This document shows positions 43,135 to 48,561 of a DNA stretch of 48,561 nt, piece by piece (position 1 is the first letter of the stretch; each line of letters begins with the position of its first letter). This stretch comes from Pseudomonas sp. RIT-PI-q (GTDB lineage: Bacteria; Pseudomonadota; Gammaproteobacteria; Pseudomonadales; Pseudomonadaceae): contig NZ_LHPC01000009.1 of assembly GCF_001297125.1 (NCBI RefSeq), forward strand, positions 1-48,561, written 5' to 3'. The translations under genes and the position numbers were made by a program. The notes beneath the pieces are model-generated. The model was not told where the DNA came from. It was given only the letters and a program-made list of their open reading frames with translations, and searched no databases.

Positions 43135-44010
43135 CTAAGGTCGGGCGCGCAGTTGTTGCTGCAGATTCTGGATCTGCGCTTGAAGGGTGTTGATGTTACG
43201 GGTGACCTGGCCGCGGAAAGCGTCGAACTCGGCAATGTTGGCGGCACCGGCGGACGGCGTCGGGCGGTTGTCCTGTTGGCTTTTGAGGATAACCACTTCC
43301 TGTTCCAGACGTTCGATGGCCGCGCTCGGATTACCTTGTTTCTTCAGCGCAACAATATCGGCGCCGAGGCTTTTCAGCTGGGCGTCGAATTGGTCAGTGT
43401 CCGCCGGGGCGCTTTTCAGCACGGCCACGTCACTGTTCAAGACTTTGACCTGAGCCTGCAATTGGATGGTGGCGGTCTGTTGCTCAGTGCCCTGGGCGGT
43501 CATCTGCGCCAGGCGTTTATCCAGTTCGGTGGTTTGCGCGGTCATCTGTGCCAGACGCTTGTCCAGCTCCGAAGCCTGGCCGGCAACACCTTGCTGCTGT
43601 TTGCCCTGATCCAGGAGCTTGCTTTCCAACTGCTTGATTTGCAGTTTCAAGGCTTCGCTGTCGCTGGTCACGTTGGTCTGGCTGGCGACTACCTTGCCGG
43701 AAATGTCCTGCAAGCGCCCCGCCGCTTCCTCACTGATACGCGCGAAACTTTCCTGGGTCGCCACCAGTTGCTGTTCCATCAGCGAGATCTGCTGAAAGCT
43801 CCACCAGGCAAGGCCGGCGAACGCAAAGAGCAAGGCGCCGACCAGCGCCCACAACGGGCCGGTGCTCGGACCTTTGACCTTGACCACGGGCGCGGTCCGC
43901 GAATGCACGGTGGTACGGGCGGTGGGCACAAAATCATCGTCGTCGAGGCTGTTGGCACGCAGGCTCGGTACATCGTCGAAGTCGTCGTTGGCATCGTTAC
44001 GCATGGACAT
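43135..44010 (-). CDS. Single-pass membrane coiled-coil protein
   Basis: A 291-residue protein: an acidic cytoplasmic N-terminus (about 1-30, rich in Asp), a basic linker, one membrane helix (51-72, GPLWALVGALLFAFAGLAWW), and a long periplasmic coiled coil (about 75-285) rich in Gln, Ala, Leu and Lys. A 12-residue unit ELDKRLAQMTAQ is repeated in tandem. AAGG lies 9 bases before the first of two close ATGs (44010 and 44004). It resembles proteins loosely called chromosome segregation ATPases, but has no Walker motifs, so that name would be wrong. Function unknown; perhaps a scaffold in the envelope. Confidence 0.75.
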   Translation of the reverse strand: MSMRNDANDDFDDVPSLRANSLDDDDFVPTARTTVHSRTAPVVKVKGPSTGPLWALVGALLFAFAGLAWWSFQQISLMEQQLVATQESFARISEEAAGRLQDISGKVVASQTNVTSDSEALKLQIKQLESKLLDQGKQQQGVAGQASELDKRLAQMTAQTTELDKRLAQMTAQGTEQQTATIQLQAQVKVLNSDVAVLKSAPADTDQFDAQLKSLGADIVALKKQGNPSAAIERLEQEVVILKSQQDNRPTPSAGAANIAEFDAFRGQVTRNINTLQAQIQNLQQQLRARP

Positions 44011-44117
44011 TGAGGCAACCTTTGTGGAACGCGGTGATGGCTTGATGCGGCGCAGTATAAACCCCATCGCTGCACCGATTGACCCTCGGGCCCAAACTCG
44101 GTTCAGTATCGGCGTGG

Positions 44118-45110
44118 TCAGCGAATGTCCTGGGCCTTCCACCAGCCGCAGAATTCATCGAGGGCGGTCCAGAGGCTGACTTTCGGATCGTAGTCCAGAT
44201 AATGCCGTGCGCGGCTGATGTCCAGGGTGAAATTTTTGTTCATGACTTGCATGCCCAGGCGCGACAAGGTCGGCTCGGGGCGCCCCGGCCACAGCTTGCA
44301 CGCGCCTTCGTTGAGCGCGGCGACGGTGTAGGCCAAGCCGTAGGAACGGTAGCGCGTCACCTGTGGGATATCCATTTTGCGCATGACGTAATTGACCACG
44401 TCCCACAACGGAATCGGCGTGCCATTGCTGATGTTGTAAGCCTTGCCCAGCGCCGAACCGCTGGCCAGTAAACTGCTGAGCAACGCTTCGTTGAGGTTTT
44501 GCACGCTGGTGAAATCGACCTTGTTCAGGCCATTGCCGACAATCGACAAACGCCCTTTGCGCTGCATGTTCAGCAAGCGCGGGAAGATGCTCATGTCACC
44601 TGCGCCCGTCACGAAGCGCGGGCGCAGGGCCAGGGTTTCGAGCCCGAACTCCTGGGCGCCGAAGACCTTTTGCTCGGCCAGGTACTTGGTCGCGGCGTAC
44701 GGGTGCTTGAAGCGCTTGGGCACTTGATCTTCGGTCAAGCCCAGATGATCGCGGCCATCGAAGTAGATCGACGGCGACGACAGGTGCACCAGGCGTCGGA
44801 CCCGCTGTTTCAGGCAAGCCTCGACGATGTTTTCGGTGACCTGGACGTTGCCTTGATGGAAGTCCTGATAACGCCCCCACAGGCCGACCGCGCCGGCGCA
44901 ATGGACCACGGTTTCGACGTCGGAACACAGGTCGCGCGCCAGTTCCGGGTCGCTCAAGTCACCCTGAATGAACTCGGCGCCACGGCGCACCAGATGCTCC
45001 ACACTCTCGGCCCGGCGACCGTTGACCCGCACGTCCAGGCCCTGCTCCAGGGCGAAACGCGCAAAGCGCCCGCCAATGAAGCCGCTTGCGCCGGTGACCA
45101 GAATCTTCAT
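44118..45110 (-). CDS. NAD-dependent epimerase/dehydratase (extended SDR)
   Basis: A 330-residue extended SDR. The coenzyme loop GASGFIGGR (residues 7-15), the active-site Ser and YAATK (Tyr-x-x-x-Lys, about residue 140), and the C-terminal substrate domain are present. The pattern HLSSPSIYFDGR and LRPRFVTGAGDMSIFPRLL resembles 3-beta-hydroxysteroid dehydrogenase-like and sterol- or lipid-type dehydrogenases more than sugar epimerases. GGAG lies 6 bases before the ATG. In PAO1 a similar gene sits at this place (PA4361, from memory). Substrate unknown. Confidence 0.86.
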   Translation of the reverse strand: MKILVTGASGFIGGRFARFALEQGLDVRVNGRRAESVEHLVRRGAEFIQGDLSDPELARDLCSDVETVVHCAGAVGLWGRYQDFHQGNVQVTENIVEACLKQRVRRLVHLSSPSIYFDGRDHLGLTEDQVPKRFKHPYAATKYLAEQKVFGAQEFGLETLALRPRFVTGAGDMSIFPRLLNMQRKGRLSIVGNGLNKVDFTSVQNLNEALLSSLLASGSALGKAYNISNGTPIPLWDVVNYVMRKMDIPQVTRYRSYGLAYTVAALNEGACKLWPGRPEPTLSRLGMQVMNKNFTLDISRARHYLDYDPKVSLWTALDEFCGWWKAQDIR

Positions 45111-45164
45111 GAATTGCTCCGAATATTTCGTTTTGCGTAGTGCGTGAGGTCTTGACGCTGCCCG

Positions 45165-46058
45165 TCAGTCCAACGGCACGAGCCATTGTCTGGACGAGCG
45201 CACCAATTGATCGGTGAGCAGCCCCAGCAACTGGCCGCCATTGCGCCAATGATGCCAGTACAGCGGCACATCGATCGGCTTATCTGGCAAAAGCTCCACC
45301 AGCACGCCGCGCTCCAGTTGCTCGCGCACCTGCAATTCAGGCACCAGGCCCCAACCGAGGCCAGCTTCCGTGAGGCGGATGAAGCCTTCGGACGAGGGGC
45401 ATAAATGGTGTTCGAATCCGCCATCTACGCCGAGGGACGCAAGGTAGCGATGCTGTAGGAAATCGTCCGGGCCAAACACCAGGGCTGGGGTTTTCGACAA
45501 CTGATCGGCGCGCACACCTTCAGGAAAATGCCGGGCGATGAACGCCGGGCTGGCCAACGCCCGGTAGCGCATGGCGCCCAGCAACACGCTGCGTGCACCG
45601 GCCACCGGACGTTCACTGGCGCAGACACACGCTGCCACTTCGCCGGCGCGCATGCGTTTGAGGCCGACGGTCTGGTCTTCCACCACCAGATCGAGCAGCA
45701 GATGTTGTTCCGCGCAAAAATCGCCCACCGCCACCGCCCACCACGTGGCGAGGCTGTCGGCATTCAGGGCGATGCGCAGGCGTTCCGGCAAGCCTTCTTC
45801 GTCGAGTGCCGGCACCAGCGTTTGCAAATCACGCTCCAGCAAACGCACTTGCTGCACATGGTTGAGCAGCCGCCGGCCGATTTCGGTCGGCGCCGGCGGG
45901 GTCACCCGCACCAACACTGGTTGCCCGACCCGCGCCTCAAGCAATTTGATCCGCTGGGAAATCGCCGATTGCGACAAACCCAGCACCTGCGCGGCACGCT
46001 CGAATCCGGCCTGCTCGACCACCGCGGCCAAGGCAGAAAGCAATTTATAATCGAACAT
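45165..46058 (-). CDS. argP: LysR-family regulator ArgP
   Basis: A 297-residue regulator. The winged helix (about 1-60, YKLLSALAAVVEQAGFERAAQVLGLSQSAISQRIKLLE across its helices) and effector domain match ArgP (IciA), which senses arginine or lysine and activates amino acid export. AGGAG lies 7 bases before the ATG. It is divergent from the ACT-domain and lysE genes, so it probably controls the exporter from the 96-base gap between them. The name IciA reflects an old, separate claim of binding to the replication origin. Confidence 0.9.
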   Translation of the reverse strand: MFDYKLLSALAAVVEQAGFERAAQVLGLSQSAISQRIKLLEARVGQPVLVRVTPPAPTEIGRRLLNHVQQVRLLERDLQTLVPALDEEGLPERLRIALNADSLATWWAVAVGDFCAEQHLLLDLVVEDQTVGLKRMRAGEVAACVCASERPVAGARSVLLGAMRYRALASPAFIARHFPEGVRADQLSKTPALVFGPDDFLQHRYLASLGVDGGFEHHLCPSSEGFIRLTEAGLGWGLVPELQVREQLERGVLVELLPDKPIDVPLYWHHWRNGGQLLGLLTDQLVRSSRQWLVPLD

Positions 46059-46154
46059 CAGTTCTCCTAATGAGCGATCAGCAGGATTGGTTTTTCTTAT
46101 ACAACGCCACACCGGAGAATGGCCAGCAAGAACTCTTGAACAAGGATCACCGAC

Positions 46155-46556
46155 ATGGCTGGCGAAACTTCATTGGCAACGCTTCTTAAAAGCATGAGCC
46201 CGCAACTCAACGCCGGCGACTACGTGTTCTGCACCCTGCGCGACGGCAAGCTGCCCGCTGGCCTTGAGATTGTCGGCAGCTTCCGCGAACAGGAAGGCCT
46301 GACCGTCATTCTGGAACGCTCCCACGCCGAGCAGGCCGGTTTCAGTTTCGATTACGTCGCGGCCTGGATCACCTTGAACGTGCATTCGGCCCTCGAAGCC
46401 GTCGGCCTCACGGCCGCATTCGCCACGGCCTTGGGCCAGGCCGGAATCAGCTGCAACGTGATCGCCGGCTATTACCACGACCACTTATTCGTCGGCCAGG
46501 CCGATGCTGAACGCGCCCTGCAGGTACTGCGGGACCTGGCAGCCAACGCGGAGTAA
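46155..46556 (+). CDS. ACT-domain protein (DUF2241 type)
   Basis: A 133-residue soluble protein. Two ACT-like units can be traced: GDYVFCTLRDGK...GSFREQEGLTVILE (about 20-60) and AAWITLNVHSALEAVGLTAAFATALGQAGISCNVIAGYYHDHLFV (about 68-115). ACT domains bind amino acids, and its place between argP and the lysE-type exporter suggests it senses the exported amino acid. It ends 7 bases before the exporter start, so the two form an operon. Confidence 0.85.
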   Translation: MAGETSLATLLKSMSPQLNAGDYVFCTLRDGKLPAGLEIVGSFREQEGLTVILERSHAEQAGFSFDYVAAWITLNVHSALEAVGLTAAFATALGQAGISCNVIAGYYHDHLFVGQADAERALQVLRDLAANAE

Positions 46557-46563
46557 AAATCTC

Positions 46564-47166
46564 ATGTGGCAAAGTTATGTAAACGGCCTGCTGGTGGCCG
46601 CCGGGCTGATCATGGCGATTGGTACTCAGAATGCATTTGTGCTGGCCCAGAGCCTGCGGCGCGAACATCACCTGCCGGTGGCAGCGCTGTGCGTCACTTG
46701 CGATGCGCTGCTGGTGGCCGCCGGGGTGTTCGGGCTGGCGACGGTGCTGGCGCAAAATCCGACGCTGCTGGCGGTTGCCCGTTGGGGTGGCGCCGTTTTT
46801 CTGATTTGGTACGGCACCCAGGCGCTGCGTCGGGCCTGCTCGAAACAAAGCCTGCAACAGGCTGAAAACCAGACCGTGCGTTCATTGCGTGCGGTGATGC
46901 TCAGTGCCTTGGCGGTGACGTTGCTCAACCCGCATGTCTACCTGGATACCGTGCTGCTGATCGGCTCCCTCGGCGCCCAACAAACCGAGCCCGGCGCTTA
47001 TGTGGTGGGCGCGGCCAGCGCTTCGTTGCTGTGGTTTTTCACCCTGGCGCTCGGGGCGGCGTGGCTGGCCCCGTGGCTGGCACGGCCAAGCACCTGGCGA
47101 ATTCTCGATCTGTTGGTGGCGGTGATGATGTTCGCGGTAGCGTTCCAGTTAATCGTTGCCGGGTGA
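46564..47166 (+). CDS. LysE/ArgO-family amino acid exporter
   Basis: A 200-residue inner-membrane exporter with about six helices. Family marks are the start YVNGLLVAAGLIMAIGTQNAFVL, DALLVAAGVFGLATVL, and the conserved Asn-Pro in TLLNPHVYLDTVLLIG. It should expel arginine and/or lysine when they accumulate. GGAG lies 10 bases before the ATG. The ArgP-type regulator next door is the known activator of argO in E. coli, which fits basic amino acids as substrate. Confidence 0.9.
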   Translation: MWQSYVNGLLVAAGLIMAIGTQNAFVLAQSLRREHHLPVAALCVTCDALLVAAGVFGLATVLAQNPTLLAVARWGGAVFLIWYGTQALRRACSKQSLQQAENQTVRSLRAVMLSALAVTLLNPHVYLDTVLLIGSLGAQQTEPGAYVVGAASASLLWFFTLALGAAWLAPWLARPSTWRILDLLVAVMMFAVAFQLIVAG

Positions 47167-47343
47167 TTTATTCCAAAAGGCTCTGGAACCTCTATTCCAC
47201 ACAGTTGTTGCGTGGTTATGCCGCACCCCCGGTGCTATGATCCGATCCGATGCGCCGCAAAGAGTACAAACTCCCCGGCGCTTGTCTGGCCGCCCGTGAT
47301 CGGCCTTGCGCTCACCGCAACTGACCTGATTAGGAGAATCATC

Positions 47344-47940
47344 ATGGCTTTCGAATTGCCGCCGCTGCCTTACGCACACGATGCCCTGCAGCCGCACATT
47401 TCCAAGGAAACTCTGGAATACCACCACGACAAGCACCACAACACCTACGTCGTGAACCTGAACAACCTGGTGCCAGGCACCGAGTTCGAAGGCAAGACTC
47501 TGGAAGAAATCGTCAAATCTTCCTCGGGCGGTATCTTCAACAACGCCGCTCAAGTCTGGAACCACACTTTCTACTGGAACTGCCTGGCGCCAAACGCCGG
47601 CGGTCAACCAACCGGCGCACTGGCTGAGGCCATCAACGCTTCTTTCGGTTCGTTCGACAAGTTCAAGGAAGAGTTCAGCAAGACTTCCATCGGCACCTTC
47701 GGTTCCGGTTGGGGCTGGCTGGTGAAAAAAGCTGACGGTTCCCTGGGCCTGGCCAGCACCATCGGCGCCGGCAACCCGCTGACCAACGGCGACACCCCGC
47801 TGCTGACCTGCGACGTCTGGGAACACGCTTACTACATCGACTACCGCAACGTTCGTCCGAAGTATGTCGAAGCGTTCTGGAACCTGGTCAACTGGAAATT
47901 CGTGGCTGAGCAGTTCGAAGGCAAAACCTTTACTGCTTAA
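47344..47940 (+). CDS. sodB: Iron superoxide dismutase
   Basis: Converts superoxide to oxygen and peroxide in the cytoplasm. The 198-residue protein shows all four metal ligands: His27 ([12 protein letters not shown]), His74 (WNHTFYW), Asp157 and His161 (DVWEHAYY). Gln70 in NNAAQVWNH is the position typical of the iron form. AGGAG lies 8 bases before the ATG. Single-gene unit with a clear terminator. In PAO1 bifA follows sodB (from memory); here an insertion element comes next. Confidence 0.96.
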   Translation: MAFELPPLPYAHDALQPHISKETLEYHHDKHHNTYVVNLNNLVPGTEFEGKTLEEIVKSSSGGIFNNAAQVWNHTFYWNCLAPNAGGQPTGALAEAINASFGSFDKFKEEFSKTSIGTFGSGWGWLVKKADGSLGLASTIGAGNPLTNGDTPLLTCDVWEHAYYIDYRNVRPKYVEAFWNLVNWKFVAEQFEGKTFTA

Positions 47941-47954
47941 GATCGACGCCAGAC

Positions 47955-47985
47955 AAAAAACCCGGCTTTTTAGCCGGGTTTTTTT
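47955..47985 (+). terminator. Terminator of sodB
   Basis: AAAAAACCCGGCT / AGCCGGGTTTTTT with a TTTT loop, ending in a run of T. Confidence 0.93.
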
Positions 47986-48050
47986 ATGGGTCAGGGGAAG
48001 GTTCAGAGCCTGTGTCTCCATGAAAACCTGGGTCAGTCGGAAAGGGGCCC

Positions 48051-48152
48051 CTGTAGGAGCTGGCTTGCCAGCGAAGCATTCGAATGCGCCACGTTTATCC
48101 TGATGAAACGCGTCATCGTTGACGTCCTTCGCTGGCAAGCCAGCTCCTACAG
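48051..48152. repeat. REPIN, GCTGGCTTGCCAGC type
   Basis: Both arms are of the GCTGGCTTGCCAGC type. The loop carries CGCGTCATCGTTGACG (48109-48124), the complement of the core found at 21534 and 36744. Confidence 0.87.
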
Positions 48153-48194
48153 GGGATTGGTGGGCTAAATGAATAAGAGGCCGCACACGGTCAA

Positions 48195-48295
48195 GGTAGG
48201 AGCTGGCTTGCCAGCGAAGCATTCGCATGGGCCACGTTTATCCTGTTGAAACGCGTCATCGTTGACGTCTTTCGCGAGCAAGCTCGCTCCTACAG
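48195..48295. repeat. Chimeric REPIN, near-duplicate of the previous one
   Basis: The left arm and loop closely match the REPIN at 48051, but the right arm is TTCGCGAGCAAGCTCGC, a different REP type, so the arms pair only partly. Confidence 0.85.
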
Positions 48296-48339
48296 GGAGA
48301 ATGCATACGCAGAAATCAGGCCGGCCTGCAGGCCGCCGT

Positions 48340-48440
48340 GCTTTTGATCTTGATGCACCGCCGCCTCGAGAGGCCGAGTGGAGGTTCTGCGCAGTGGGCA
48401 ACCCGGCAGGGATGCCGGGTTAGCCGCCCCCGGCCCAGAG
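48340..48440. repeat. Structured dispersed repeat, copy 2, truncated
   Basis: Shares 38 exact bases (48371-48408) with 84-121 and forms an 8-base-pair hairpin AACCCGGC / GCCGGGTT (48400-48421) that copy 1 lacks. The similarity to the repeat family stops near 48440, where the insertion sequence appears to begin. Confidence 0.55.
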
Positions 48441-48461
48441 TGTGCAAAAACGTGGAAACAA

Positions 48462-48498
48462 ACCCTTGCTATGATTTCCCAGAATTTATCGCAAGGGT
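48462..48498 (+). promoter_or_regulatory. Hairpin covering the transposase ribosome binding site
   Basis: ACCCTTGC (48462-48469) and GCAAGGGT (48491-48498) pair perfectly. The second arm contains AAGGG, the Shine-Dalgarno of the transposase. A -10-like TATGAT (48470-48475) lies in the loop. Confidence 0.55.
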
Positions 48499-48503
48499 CG
48501 CCC

Positions 48504-48561
48504 ATGAAACGCTTCATCCAAGGTGAACATCGAGGTCAAAGCACCTTGCTCCCCGAGAGCC
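48504..48561 (+). CDS. IS1182-family transposase, 5' end only
   Basis: Only 19 codons are in the window (MKRFIQGEHRGQSTLLPES). From memory this is the characteristic start of IS1182-family DDE transposases of Pseudomonas. AAGGG lies 6-7 bases upstream of the ATG. The gene continues beyond the window, so it cannot be judged whether it is intact. Confidence 0.7.
   Translation, partial: MKRFIQGEHRGQSTLLPES

Larger units (their letters stand above)
48441..48561 (+). mobile_element. Left end of an IS1182-like insertion sequence
   Basis: Inferred from the transposase start at 48504 and the break in the repeat near 48440. The true left end and its terminal inverted repeat cannot be fixed, because the right end lies outside the window. 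Confidence 0.5.

Noticed and set aside
43135..44010. Chromosome segregation ATPase
   Set aside because: The protein has only a membrane helix and a coiled coil, with no nucleotide-binding motif.

Overview
The window comes from a Pseudomonas chromosome, most likely the P. fluorescens group. Three things point there. The proteins are Pseudomonas-type (MvaT, a class I fumarase, PobA). The gene order purU-mvaT-sbcB ... pyk-enoyl-CoA hydratase-ferredoxin reductase-diguanylate cyclase-fumarase ... epimerase-argP-ACT-lysE-sodB matches, from memory, the P. aeruginosa PAO1 stretch around PA4314-PA4333 and PA4361-PA4366. The intergenic spaces are full of REP/REPIN-type palindromes with GTAGGAGC or GTGGGAGC ends. 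No rRNA, tRNA or CRISPR array was seen.

Left part (1-18255), mostly core genes. A structured repeat (84-260) and a small acidic ORF come first, then purU, the H-NS-like silencer gene mvaT, and sbcB. A tightly overlapping six-gene operon follows (RDD, SpoIIM-like, DUF4129, DUF4350, MoxR ATPase, DUF58), probably a membrane or envelope complex of unknown job. Next are a PilZ protein, a TPR lipoprotein and pyk. An opposite-strand operon encodes a membrane diguanylate cyclase (positional match of sadC), a 2Fe-2S reductase and an enoyl-CoA hydratase. The fumarase closes this part.

Middle part (18396-42050), accessory metabolism. A DctB/DctD-like sensor-regulator pair sits upstream of an MHS-family organic acid permease that has a clear sigma-54 promoter and two enhancer-like dyads. 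Then come a small secreted protein with a duplicated motif, a flavin-reductase-like protein, a short heme/antibiotic-type monooxygenase domain and an AraC regulator. A polyamine/opine-type ABC transporter, an aldehyde dehydrogenase, an AruI-like ThDP decarboxylase and a GcvA-like LysR regulator form a probable uptake and catabolic module, tied together by a shared operator-like sequence. An NAD(P)-binding protein, a metallo-beta-lactamase-fold protein with altered metal ligands, a second LysR regulator, the pobR/pobA pair and a DHA2 efflux pump follow.

Right part (42151-48561). An orphan double-Cache periplasmic protein, a coiled-coil membrane protein and an NAD-dependent epimerase precede the argP-ACT-lysE export locus and sodB. 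After two related REPINs, a second copy of the window-start repeat is cut off by the start of an IS1182-like transposase gene that runs out of the window.
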